Of a stretch of DNA of 64,000 bases, positions 35,201-52,812 are shown in pieces. The notes below the pieces were generated by a model, which had not been told where the DNA came from, made no database searches, and was given only the letters and a program-made list of their open reading frames with translations. The translations under genes and the position numbers were made by a program. The stretch's first letter is position 1. Each line of letters starts with the position of its first letter. Origin of the DNA: Embiotoca jacksoni (Eukaryota > Chordata > Actinopteri > Embiotocidae); contig JAKOON010000006.1 in the NCBI GenBank assembly GCA_022577435.1, forward strand, positions 15,727,501 to 15,791,500, in the 5' to 3' direction.

Positions 35201-38200
35201 TCCTTCATCATCTGAAAAATAGAAAACAAAGTTTACCTTTACTTGCTGGTACTGCAGTTCAGCTTGTTTAAGTGTTACTTAGTTTTTTTTCCTTTTAATT
35301 AGGGCTCGGCGATATGGACAAACTCAAATATCAGGATACGTTTGACCTAATACTTCGATACCAATATTGCGAAAGTATTGTGGGGATAACCATCTGTACT
35401 CACATAAAATATTTACACAACAACATTATGAATAAATAATCATCAGTAATGTGAATATCCTTACTAAATGGGTAATACAAATAATAGAACAGCTAAAATA
35501 GTTTGGTAAATTCTGGAAATTACATCATTTTACAGAAATGCAGCCTTTACAACCAGGAAAAGACAACACTAATATGAGACCATATCTAGTTTCATATAGG
35601 CTCGGTATCGTTCAAAAGTTTTTGAAACCGGTACCGATACCTTGACTTAATACTTTTCTTGAAAACAAGTTTATAAAATTCGCTTAATAAACAAGAAAAT
35701 TACATCAGACATTTCAGTTCAAATCTTTTGTTTTCGTGCAGTTGAGAGGGGGAGAGTGTAACCCAGGTTCATTTCTGTAGCTACAATTCACAGATGTTCC
35801 CCAAATGCCTCACGAGAGCTGTCGCTAGATAATACAAATTACTGACGTACCCTAAATGCTTCACACGCTATTAGTAGATACGAGCTACATGGCTGCACAC
35901 AGAGACGCTGCCAGTTACTGACGCACATGCGACTCAGAAAGGTATGTGGCCAAAGATTAGTTTGAAAATAAAGTGTTTTAAAGTAAGATTTGGATCATTT
36001 GAAACTGCCTGAGTGTATCTCCTGTGAGCAGATCGCTCAAATACAGCCGACAGTACGTACTGTAAATGCAGTGACTCACTGATGCTCGTGAGATTTATTT
36101 TTGTCTAAGCAAAGCAAGTCATGTGTTTTAAATCTGTTTTAAAACACAAAAAATGAATGTTGCCGAATTTGGTAACAAATGATGCGTTTTTTTGGGCTTT
36201 TGATACTGATGCAATTTGTTCGGTGCCACCCGTAGTTTTTTCCTTCTTTACCCAATCTGAGTTCAGTCGTTATCCTTTATTTGCAGTTTGTAAGTTTAAT
36301 GTTTTTTTAAATGTTGGACTTTTTATGCTTCTATTGTCTTGTGTACACAGGTCACAAATACATAAGAGAGTGGACTGGTCACACCTCCGGTATAATTAGG
36401 TCTAAATGTTAAATGAATTAATTATTAGTCTCCTGTTCACTTGTTAAAAGTAAGAAAAACATTGCAGTGAGCTAACAACTAAGTTAAAATATATCTGGGT
36501 GCACGCCTTTGACCGGCAATCATACTCTGGACTCTGATCTTCTCATTTTGACAGAAAAAGCTTTTGTAACGCAAAAAACTAAATTTTGTACTTAATTATT
36601 TACTTTGAAACAATTATGCGCGTCTCTTAAAATGTGTGTAATTTCTTCAGACGCAGTATATCCTTAAAACCTGCTTCATGTTTTACTTATGCAGTCTTGT
36701 AATTAATAATGCAGACCCTCTGGTGTGGTGCTGATCTGGGTCCAGTTCACCAGCATGAGACATTTATGAGAACACATGGAAGGAACTGCTTTGTTGCATT
36801 TAAATGTTTTATTTTACACTGAGATCTCCTGTGATTCCATAAAACTGCGGCTTGTGATTGGGCCACTTTGTGACCTTTACAATAAATTAAAGCTTTGAGA
36901 AATGTGTAGTGTGTCCCACAGACATCCAATCAAGGTGGAGCAGAGTCTGAGATACTAACCAGGACAGCGTTAATAAAGCAGAAGGCACGTAGGCTGCTAT
37001 TTCTAAAAACGGACTATCTTTGGAATATGTCAGACTTTGACCTTCTGAGTTGGCTGAGCATATTTCCTTTGACCTGCAGGTGAATGTGAACATTTTTTGC
37101 AGCTTTCTGAAAGGCTATATCCTCCTCAGTGGCTGCTGTGCAGGAAATCCAGTAAAGAGAGGGAAATCTCTAATCTCCCTTTTTCTACTGCTAGCTCATG
37201 TCTTCTTTCATCTCTTAGAAATGGGCTTATGTGCAGGCAGAGGATGAGGACCTACTCAGGGAATTGGGATGTTTCAATCTCCCAGCCATTCTCACTGAAA
37301 AGGGAGCTGAATTAATTGTTGGTGGTGTATCCCCCGGGCAGACTGTTTTTCCCTCAGAAGTGCCTGAAGGCAGAAACTAGTAAAAAAAAAACTCAGACCT
37401 TGCTCTGTCCTTCTCCTCAACTCAACCCCTGCTCAGCCTTTTCAGTCTGCTGTGTGGGTTTAATGCTTAAATGCTTACTGCTTTGTGGACAGAAGGCAGC
37501 CCCCTTCTTCATCCTCACAGTGCCTGAAGCATACAGTAAACGCAACCCCAAAATTAAGTTTTAAGTTCTTTTTGTACGACTGTGGGTAAGTGAGCAGGTG
37601 TAGACTTTTCATCTTCATTTGAAGTGCAGACAAACTAAAAGGTAGAAGAGCTCATTGCACTGCAATTTCTTCCAGGTAAAGTCCCTCTTCTTTCTTTTGT
37701 ACTACACACACAGTTCTTACTTCTCTGGAAATGGTCAAATGGCTGAAATCAGCATTCTTATATAATACATAGTATTTTACACAAAGTCACATATAAAATA
37801 ATCTAAATGTTCTCAAATATTGTGCATTATTTTTAGACAGACTTCAAACAAGGACTGCACCTCTATATTTTTCTGTCAATTATTTTATGGTTTCCCAATT
37901 AAAACTTTTGTTTATGAAATATCATACAAACACAGGTGACAGTAAATGTTCTTTTAATTGGCTGATTATGAATTTACAAATGATTGCAGCACTATTTAAA
38001 TAATGTAAAACTAAAACCCACAAAAATGCTAGCTTTCAAACTAGAATATGTTTGAAATCATTTACATCACCATATGATCATCTGAACAATGATGTAAAAT
38101 AACTCTTCCTGGGTTCAGAGGATTATTTGTTATTTGTGACCTTAAATTACCATGAAACACTACAGAAGCTAGCCTTTAATTGCCCTTAATGAGTCTCTGG

Positions 38201-38246
38201 CAATTATTTGCTTAAAAATACACATTAGAGTATAAAACAAAATATT

Positions 38247-38283
<37 letters not shown>

Positions 38284-40763
38284 CATAAAATATTAATTGT
38301 GAAAAATGAAACTGTACAAATTGTGGGCATCAGCAGTCAGAAGTAGCACATGATGCCAACTAACAAACTGCACCATCAAAAAGAGAATATCTTATAATAA
38401 GTGTTATTGCATACAGCTCAAAAACAGATTTCAGTGTGAAAATCTGATTCTCCTGTATGTATGGAATACAATGATAGAGTACAGGGTTCGACACACACCC
38501 ACATTAAAATGTATACTGTACTGAGAAAAAACAATGACCCGCATGTAAGAGCTGAACCTCTAAAATAGCGGAGTCAAATTTTTAAGTAACTCCAGTCTCT
38601 CGACTTACCTTTGTGTGGTGCACCAACTGTAAAGAGTCCAGTATCCAGAGCATGGATGTAAGAGTTGTTCTGCATCTCTATGGCAACCGTTCCTGTAATT
38701 TCCCCAAAGCCACTGACAGTCCACCAACCACCTAGTGAGCAGAAAGACCCCTGTCAGAGGGGAAATAATACAGCCCACTACTGTGCAGATGGTAGCTAGA
38801 GTCGTGTCAGAGCACAACATCTACTCAGAGTAAACTGCAGATAGAAATCATGTGCTTTAAGGACAAAAATTGGTTGCTGAAATCACATTTTTATCGAAGT
38901 AGAATTACAGTATTCAGCATTGGCAGACATATAACATTTCTTTTACCAGGGGCTTGAAGCTTAGTGAGGTTGTACCAGGGTTTTTGCATCAGTAATGTTT
39001 GTACAAAAAACAACACGTATGACTTAAAACATTACCAGTTTAGAAATGTGAAATGCTGAGATGTTTCTCAATCTAAGTTCACTCAATTGTAAATATAGCT
39101 ATATATATATATGTAGATTTTGTGGTCGTTAAAAAATGAAATATTGGTTGGTGTTTACATGCCACGATTACAGAATTATTAAACCTCTCTAACATTTTCC
39201 TCTTAATATTCAAAACAAAAAAAAGTTCTTAAAAGACTTCCCGTTCATTTGAGAGATTTCTAAAAGAAGTGGAAGATATTTGGTGTACTTGTCTCACTGA
39301 AATCATGTCAGCTGTTTACATAATAAAATAATACTGGATGGTGAGTGGACAGATTACAGTATATCTCAAATATAAAATGTCTTTAAATGGCTGCCTGTGG
39401 TCACTTCTGAAACACATACCAATTATATCAGGTTTTTCCTCCTCGTCTGCAGCTTTTCGCTTCCTATCTTTGTGCTTCTTCTTCTTCCTGTTGGAAGAAA
39501 AATAAAATAAATGCTCAGAAATGTTTTCATATGTAATTAGGTGACAAAACATTTAATTACACAGGTAGACTTTGCAAACATATAGATTTAGACTCTGAAA
39601 GTTGGCGAGTTAATTTCTAGAAAGGTAAATACATTTTATTGAAATGCAACTACAAGTCTCTTAACAATAAATCAGAGTTATCATTTAGTATTCAATTTAA
39701 AGGAACGTTCTAAGATGTGAGCTTCTGCACTTTCACCTAAATCCAAAACAAATTGCAAACAAAGTGAAAGATGTATTAAATTAAATTCTTATAATCTCTT
39801 GCAAACAATCAAATGTAAATAAGAAACGCTGCGAAACAGCAGCAGCAAACCAAAGTTTTGATATTTCGTTGCAAGTGGTTCATAACTTTATAATATGAAA
39901 ATAAATCCTGTTTGAATTCACATGTTCATGTAAGAGTCAACACAGTGGATGCATTGTTCTTTTAATGAAGTTAGTGGCGTGTACTGTACTTTCTAGACAG
40001 GGCAGCTTGTGTTTTCTCGGTAGTTATCTCTCAGGTTTCTTTGACTTTTTGTGTGTAGTCACATATACAAACTGAACAAATGTTTCTACAGCTTCATCAT
40101 GTCCAATAAACAATATATTACATGATCTCTGATTTAAAAACGCCGACCAGATGCTGTGGCGACGTGACCTGTCGGGACCTTCATGTAACTTAATGAACAC
40201 GTTTGTATTTGTTCTTCCGACTCACCAAAAACGTCTGGAACAACGCTACTCGTATTATTTTTTGACGCTTTAGTAAAAGTAGTTTGCAGTCGTTATATTT
40301 ATATTCACCTCTAGACACGGTGAAATGGTTCAGCGTTAATTTATTCAATGTTGATGTCGGTCCTGAGGCAACGCGTAGACACGGTTAGATAAAAGTGCCG
40401 TCACGTGAGCGAGCCTCAAGCAAGCCGACTCGTTTTTTGTTTTTTTTTTTGTTTTAAATTGCGCCAAAGGTTTCCCTCTTTTACTCTGCGGAGAATTTGC
40501 TTGACAGAAGTCAAACCGGATCAAAGGAGCCGCGCAGAGGAGGAAAGCAACGTTGTTGCGTGTGTTGTCCGTGTCATTCAGCCTGGCCGAGCATTTTAGC
40601 TGAAGCTCGAGAAACCCAAATAGTTCGTCGGGAATAAGAGTGCAGCTGACTTGAATTGATGATACTAAGGAGGATATATTTTTTTTTTAAAAAAAGAAGC
40701 TTACCCTTTGTTTAGACCTTTCAAAACCAGTTTGGTTGATTTTACGTGTGAATATTCGGCCAT
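29293..40763 (-). CDS. frg1: FRG1 (FSHD region gene 1) protein, complete, 9 coding exons
   Basis: FRG1 is a nuclear and nucleolar protein found with spliceosomes that also binds and bundles actin; it is named from the human 4q35 muscular dystrophy region. The spliced product has 255 residues (human 258) and aligns throughout: start MAEYSHVKSTKLVLKG, basic nuclear signal KKKKHKDRKRK (about 21-31), then a fascin-like beta-trefoil with GWWTVSGFGEI, YIHALDTGLFTVGAPHK, PPEQFTAIK, ALKSGYGKYLGINSEGL, VVGRSDAIG, EQWEPVFQGGKMAL and SKTAGDGEM, then CEINYVKKFQSFQD and the end MKADRYCK. Slightly shorter than human after GAPHK. The gene spans 11.5 kb because several introns carry repeats. No sign of damage; orthology is clear. 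Confidence 0.97.
31649..32510. repeat. Degenerate interspersed repeat with AAGTA-rich pattern, interrupted
   Basis: The block opens CAGTGGAGGAACAAGTATTT and later carries AAGTCCTGTACTAAAGTGAAAGTAG, TGTTGAGTAGTTTAATCTA, CCTCTGAATTAGGAAGTA and ACCTTAAAATTGTAGTAAAGTGCAG motifs. This ordered pattern of TAAAGTA-like words is typical of a common percomorph DNA-transposon-like repeat. Roughly 31690-32060 does not fit and may be an insertion or unrelated. It lies in the frg1 intron between exons 30088-30198 and 32839-32930. Confidence 0.5.
35300..35597. mobile_element. Non-autonomous hAT-like element (MITE), 3' end truncated
   Basis: Begins TAGGGCTCGGCGATAT, the terminal sequence of a widespread teleost MITE (TAGGGCTGGGCGATA), followed by the expected interior with GATACCAATATTGCG and CCAGGAAAAGACAACACTAATATGAGAC. 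The matching right terminus is missing because another element starts there. In the frg1 intron between exons 35154-35211 and 38609-38731. No transposase reading frame. Confidence 0.65.
35596..36234. mobile_element. Second hAT-like non-autonomous element, about 640 bp
   Basis: Left end TAGGCTCGGTATCGTTCAAAA; right end, reverse complemented, TACGGGTGGCACCGAACAAA, an imperfect inverted pair. The interior holds GATACCGGTACC-like words near the left and no intact reading frame. The abrupt join to the preceding MITE suggests one inserted at or recombined with the end of the other. No convincing 8-bp target duplication was seen. Confidence 0.55.
38247..38282. repeat. (TA)n microsatellite
   Basis: About 15 TA units in the frg1 intron between exons 35154-35211 and 38609-38731. 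Confidence 0.95.
40400..40409. promoter_or_regulatory. E-box / CLEAR-like palindrome GTCACGTGAG
   Basis: Contains perfect TCACGTGA in the first frg1 intron, within 400 bp of the start codon. USF, MITF and TFEB-type factors bind this core. Function here is inferred only. Confidence 0.4.
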
Positions 40764-40870
40764 TTCGTCACCTAACGCTAGCGGTTAGCACGACTAGTAA
40801 ACAAGAGTGCTGTTTCCGATTCAGTACGGAAGCGGCGGAGGTACATTCAAAGCCTGACCGAAACTCGTCC
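40764..40870 (-). promoter_or_regulatory. frg1: Probable frg1 promoter and 5' UTR
   Basis: Upstream of the frg1 start codon, relatively CpG-rich, with an ETS-like CGGAAGCGG at 40827-40835 and no TATA box in sight. Promoter identity is inferred from position. Confidence 0.4.
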
Positions 40871-43369
40871 AACACACGGTCACGTTAAAATAATCAGGTT
40901 ACGTCCAACTACCTACTAACCTACTTTGAGGAAAGTGTTCCAAAACACTTGAATATCTTCTTACACTTTATTGTACAAAGTGACCTACAAATAGAACCGC
41001 TCCTACTGTAATGTGATCCTTTCAGCTACAGTGTTGTCTGAAATAACAGAAGCCTATGTGAAGAAAATGCACTATGATAGAGGTGTTGGTATAAATCTAT
41101 GGTAATCATTAAAGGTATAATCCCGGGGTGAAGTTTTATTGGCCTATACTGAATTGTGGTGTTCCCGATCACTTTTGTTTCACTTTTAGAGGAAACTTCT
41201 AACTCCTTCTAACTTTTGTTATAATTCACAACATGTAGATTCCCATGGTCACCCCTCTCTGTGTCTTTGAGTTATTTTGTAGTTGTTTCTTAGCTGAGTT
41301 CAAACTGAGTCTGGTTATAGGATGTACGTATCAACTTGTGACAACAGAGGAGACTAAAACTCCAGTAGACCTTGATCAGACCGGCACACAATATTCCCAC
41401 AGGTCTTTGTGGTTTGACCTGCCCAACATTTCCAAACTATATTCGAGCTGACTACAAAAGAGCATTGCTGACATTCAGTGTCATGTACATTGTATTAAAA
41501 TGAACCTAACGTCATCTATCAGATTTAATCATAGCAGATCATAAATCATAACAGTCATCTCCTTCTACAGTATATATCAGGATTGAGGTCAGGGTCTGAA
41601 GATTTGGCATTTGACTGTTTTTGCCTGCCCATACATACACTCAGAGACACACACACAAAGACACACACTAAATGTTAAATATTCTTTGAGTCAAACCCCT
41701 GAGACCCCTCTCTTAAATGCAAAAACCGTCATACCAATCGAGGTAGGCGGGAGGGGGGGGGGGGGGACCTCAAGGATGCTGTCCTCATCTGACTGTGTAT
41801 GCTTATGTCGCTTCATTAAACATGAATGGCCCAATCAGGAGCCTGCAACAGGAGATAATAAATCATTTGTGGACACTGTCAAGAAGTAAAACAAATTGGA
41901 CAGTGGCTCGTGTTATCTGCTCGCTGCAGTAAAACTCTACTGGTAAAAACTCTATCATCCAATAGGGGAAAAAAAAAAAAAGTGGAGAAATAAAAACTAC
42001 AGCAGGCCGCCCACAACTTCAGGATCCTGGGAAACTCAGTGATAGTGACTGGTGAGACTCCTGGTGTTGTTGTGCTTGAGGAAAAATTGTCTCAGAGTGG
42101 GGAAGATTAATCTGGTCAGAAAAGTCCTGTAAACCAGAAGGAAGTTAGTGAGTGGTCTTTTCAGAAATCATGAATCATCATTTTACCCTGAACTGAATCC
42201 CACTTGTACTCCTTCTGTCATTTGTTAAATCCAGAGATACTTTGACAGCAATCCCTGTTGTTGATGGGATTAAGCAGTCATAACTTGTGGTGAGAAAGCT
42301 GAGTGGTTAAACCCATAAGTACTTGAAAGGAGCTGGAGGGAGATGGTGACATGAAATGGTAACACAGTACCTGATACTTCAGGCCCCTGGTATAAAAGTA
42401 ACAGCAGAAAATGACACTCCAAAGCAATACCTTACTTTAGACTATCAATGTAAAACCCTTTATAAACTTTTGTTTCAATAGTCAGAAATACCAGGAAGTT
42501 ACTGATGACTTCAATATTAATTTTGAGGATTAAGAATAAGAACAGGCCCAGTTTACTTGTTAGGAGCTGATGGTAACATTTTCACTCTCTAAACATTTTG
42601 TAGTGCTGCTAGTCTACATTAAAAGCATTTAAAACACAGGGTGACTTAATGTGAAGCAGACACATGAAATGTAATGTTTCTGTGACCATGTGTGTTTGCT
42701 GTAGTATTAAATCACACTTATTCCTACCACCAGGTTTTATGGGTGTCGAGAAAATAATCAGGACTGAAATCTCAAGCATTATAATATCTGCAGTATGCAA
42801 CCTTTGCCAAACAGCAGCCACTGTGGCTACAAAAAAAGGGGATCATGGTAAATGCAAACATTTTGTGTAAGGATTACTCAAGTTCAGAAGAGTCATTAGG
42901 TCTGTGAAATGACTCAGTAATGTCAGAAATCTATGAACAATTTTCAAAAATCAGCCACCAGAAGGTAATGGTCATAACAGACTTAATATGGTTGAGGCTG
43001 AAACACTCCTGAGTGTACTGGATTAGGATTTTTCTTTTGAAGTGTTTCTATTTGTCAGAGAAAGATTGTGTTATTTTGTCTTTCAAAATGTGGCCTTTCT
43101 TCATCAAATGATTAATAAAAAGTTTTTACAATGATCACTCAAGTCTACAGTTGTAAATGTTATTAGGTTGTTTAAAAATGATCATCTGCAGCTCTTTGCC
43201 ATGTGGTGAATGATCAAAGGGTCTGTAGGAGGGATCTGAAGTAAAGAGGAAGCTAAAAAGACAAAATAAGCAATATCATGTTATTAATCAAAGCATCAGA
43301 AAATACGTCATTGGCAATTAATTAATTAAGATTAAGATTAAGAAGACATGTAAAGGATATAAAGGTGCA

Positions 43370-43372
<3 letters not shown>
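40871..43372. other. Intergenic sequence upstream of frg1
   Basis: No gene recognised. Contains a poly-G tract at about 41753-41766, short imperfect CA runs near 41647-41668, and otherwise unremarkable AT-rich DNA. Confidence 0.6.

Positions 43373-43449
<77 letters not shown>
43373..43449. repeat. (AC)n-(AT)n compound microsatellite
   Basis: About 31 AC units followed by 7-8 AT units. Confidence 0.97.
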
Positions 43450-43964
43450 ATATGCAGGTACCCTATTGTTTTTATTGTAGTTTCTATTATACTGACAGGA
43501 AAAGCAAGTTATGAAAGGCAGTCATTGCTCAGTTCTCCTGTCGTCTGGATGTTTATTGCCTCAAAGATACATCACAACAACAATGGTGTGCTTTGCCATC
43601 AAAAAGACGAGACAATCCTTACAACCTCCACAACATGAAAGATGGCACAATTTATAATAAACAGTACAACACAAGTCACAGTCTCAACATTTGATCTGCC
43701 ATCCGGTGAAAGATGAGTTAATTCAGAAACACTCCAATGTCCTGTGTCTTTCATGCCCTTGTTAAAGTGCCATTTTGTCTAACAAGCCTGCCTGCTCCAT
43801 TAGCTGCCTTTCAACTGCAAAAAAGCACATTTATCATCCTTCATATGTACTGTACAAAACCCACAACACTGGCAACAAGGAATTAACTTGCATTGCCTTT
43901 CATTTAAGGCTGTTAATTCCTGTCTGCCTGTCAGTCTGGCAGTGGACACTTTGATCTAAAGTGA

Positions 43965-44160
43965 AATATCTCAGCAAATATTTGATGGATTACTATGAAA
44001 TTTTGTACAGTCATGTTGTCAAGAGAATGAATCCCAATGAATTTGGTGAACCCCTGAGTTTAACTCTGCTGCCAGAATGAGGTTGACATTTTCAGTTAAA
44101 AACTGATTGATGGTTTGCCATGACATTTTGGTATTGAGAGGATAAAACCTAATTAAAGCC
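43965..44160. repeat. Interspersed repeat fragment (TGGATGGATTGCCATGAAATTT type)
   Basis: Holds GTGAAATATCTCAGCAAATATTTGATGGATTACTATGAAATTTTGTACAG-like sequence and a second, related ATTGATGGTTTGCCATGACATTTTGG unit about 125 bp further on. The wording matches a common degenerate teleost repeat. Class uncertain. Confidence 0.5.
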
Positions 44161-44164
44161 CGAC

Positions 44165-44605
44165 CGAAACAGCTTATTTATGGCCACTACCAACCAAGCA
44201 GCAACCAACAGTGATGTCACCCATTGGTTTGTGAACGGCTGTTATGAAGACTCGAGTTAGGATGTTGGCCATCTTGCTAGTTTGGAGTGGTTTGGAGCCA
44301 GAAGTAAACATTTTTGGACGAGCTTTGAAGGAAGCGAGCGGTGGATCTGACTCAATCTGATTGAAAACCAGACAATACTACAAGCCTGTCAATCAAACAG
44401 ACATGCCCCCACCAAAACACTTTTTGAGGCCTGATATTTAATTAATGACAGGATTATTTTCAGATGGGCCACCAGAAAACTGAAAAGAACAAGTTACTTT
44501 AGCTAACAACACCAAAATGACTTGTGGAAAAAAATGTATTGACTTCGTATTTAATGAGAAGTTGAATGGGAGTCTATGGAGGTGGAGGCTTTTTGGAGCC
44601 AACCT
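44165..44605 (-). repeat. Interspersed repeat family A, copy 2
   Basis: Reverse complement shares with 60389-60790 the ordered blocks CTGAAAATAATCCT...ATTAATTA, AGGCCTCAAA, GTCTGTTTGATTGACAGG, CTTCTGGCTCCAAA, AAGATGGCCA, CATAACAGCCGTTCACAAACCAATG and GACATCACTGTTGGTTGCTGCTTGG. The copy in asah1 at 24428-24660 carries the first blocks. Confidence 0.8.
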
Positions 44606-45345
44606 GTATTGGCACACTGTGGTATTGCAGATAAGGTACTTCCGCATTGGCCTAATTTTTTCAATCCGGAAGCTATGTCCAATTTTCTAACAGTCTATGC
44701 CACAATCATTAATACTGACAACATAAAAGATAAGTTGCATTGTAATGATAATAAGCAGACATGTTTGCAAATAATTTTTTCCACTCTTCTGTTTAACCAA
44801 CTGAAATCCAGACTGAGCAGGACAGTTGAAAAATTAACATGTCTGTGCTGTCGGCTGGTTGAAATATGTGAAAAAGACACTGCTTATGAATTACCATAAT
44901 GCTATTTCTGTGTACTGCATAAATAGCTCAACATCTGCTCAAAATATTGGCGCAAGAATTGTTGCAGAAACTCGTGGCACCCAGACAATATCCCAAAGAC
45001 TTGGTGGCTCCCTGAAATTTGATAGCATAAAAGTTGGTATTGACACCCACCCTACAGTTTCAAGGATATTAATACACTCAAACAACACAGTGACACACAG
45101 GCACAGTGGGGGCAAATACTTGGCATCACAACTAAAGCACAAAGTTATTTAAGGAGTGTAAATTGTTCCAACATGCTGCTGTATTGTAATGAAATGTACT
45201 TACACCTTTTTTTTAATTACTTCTCTATTAAACTTTCCTGTCAACTCTTTCCTCTCTACTTCTCCTTCAGCTGTTTTCTTGCTTCCACCTTCCTCTCAAA
45301 CTTTTCCTCATGAAGTCACGCCTGTCACCTCACCCCTCTACCTCA
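44606..45345. other. Intergenic, no gene recognised
   Basis: Open frames here (for example 44859-45152) lack family similarity, splice context and codon bias. AT-rich apart from the C-rich end. Confidence 0.5.
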
Positions 45346-45373
45346 CCCCTGTCACCCCCGTCCCCTGACCCCC
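45346..45373 (-). other. Potential G-quadruplex (minus strand) / i-motif (plus strand)
   Basis: Plus-strand C-tracts of 4, 5, 4 and 5 separated by 5, 2 and 3 nt give a minus-strand pattern GGGGG-TCA-GGGG-AC-GGGGG-TGACA-GGGG, a canonical four-tract G4 motif. Further C-tracts lie just upstream (45332-45336). Confidence 0.7.
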
Positions 45374-52380
<7,007 letters not shown>

Positions 52381-52384
52381 ACTT

Positions 52385-52812
52385 GACAGTCTGGAAAAGG
52401 TGGTGGAGAGGAGGACGCTGAAGAAACTATTATCCATATTGGATCATCCTGACCTCCCTCTCCACCACCTGCTGCAGGGACAGACTCCTCCAGCTCCGCT
52501 GTCACAAGGACAGATACAGGAGCTCATTCCTGCCCACTGCAGTAAGACTGTACAATAACTCACCTCTGGTCAGATCCATCACCCAACAATAATACCGTCG
52601 GTTGTTTGTTTGCTTACTTAAATCCTTGCACTATTGTTTAGTTAGTTTAATTTCATATTATTCTATTTTATTTTATATATTGTGTATTTTCATATTTAAT
52701 ATTTTTTACTCTGTTATTTTTTATTGCTTTACCTGTATCTATAATACTGCTGTCGTGAAAAAATGTCCCCTTGTGGGATTAATAAAGTAACTATCTATCC
52801 GTCTATCTATTG
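52385..52812 (+). mobile_element. Truncated LINE 3' end (L2/CR1-like), with tail
   Basis: Forward translation shows the end of a non-LTR reverse transcriptase ORF: LLSILDHPDLPLHHLL, then after a frame shift RLLQLRCHKDRYRSSFLPTA, the motif found at the C terminus of L2/CR1-type proteins. The 3' tail TGTCCCCTTGTGGGATTAATAAAGT is followed by CTAT-type microsatellite units. Only the last part of the element is present and it is broken, so it cannot move itself. Confidence 0.75.

Larger units (their letters stand above)
29293..40763 (-). other. frg1: frg1 coding exon map
   Basis: Coding exons in transcription order: 40705-40763, 39420-39487, 38609-38731, 35154-35211, 34712-34826, 33150-33254, 32839-32930, 30088-30198, 29293-29329. 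Lengths sum to 768 nt with consistent phases and GT-AG introns. At exon 34712-34826 a GTGTGA donor 2 nt earlier is possible but would break the frame, while GTGAGT after 34712 restores FQGGKMAL. The last exon supplies only 12 residues plus stop. Confidence 0.92.

Noticed and set aside
44576..45152. Open frames of 107 and 97 codons
   Set aside because: The first starts inside repeat family A, neither has recognisable domains, and both are within chance length for AT-rich DNA.
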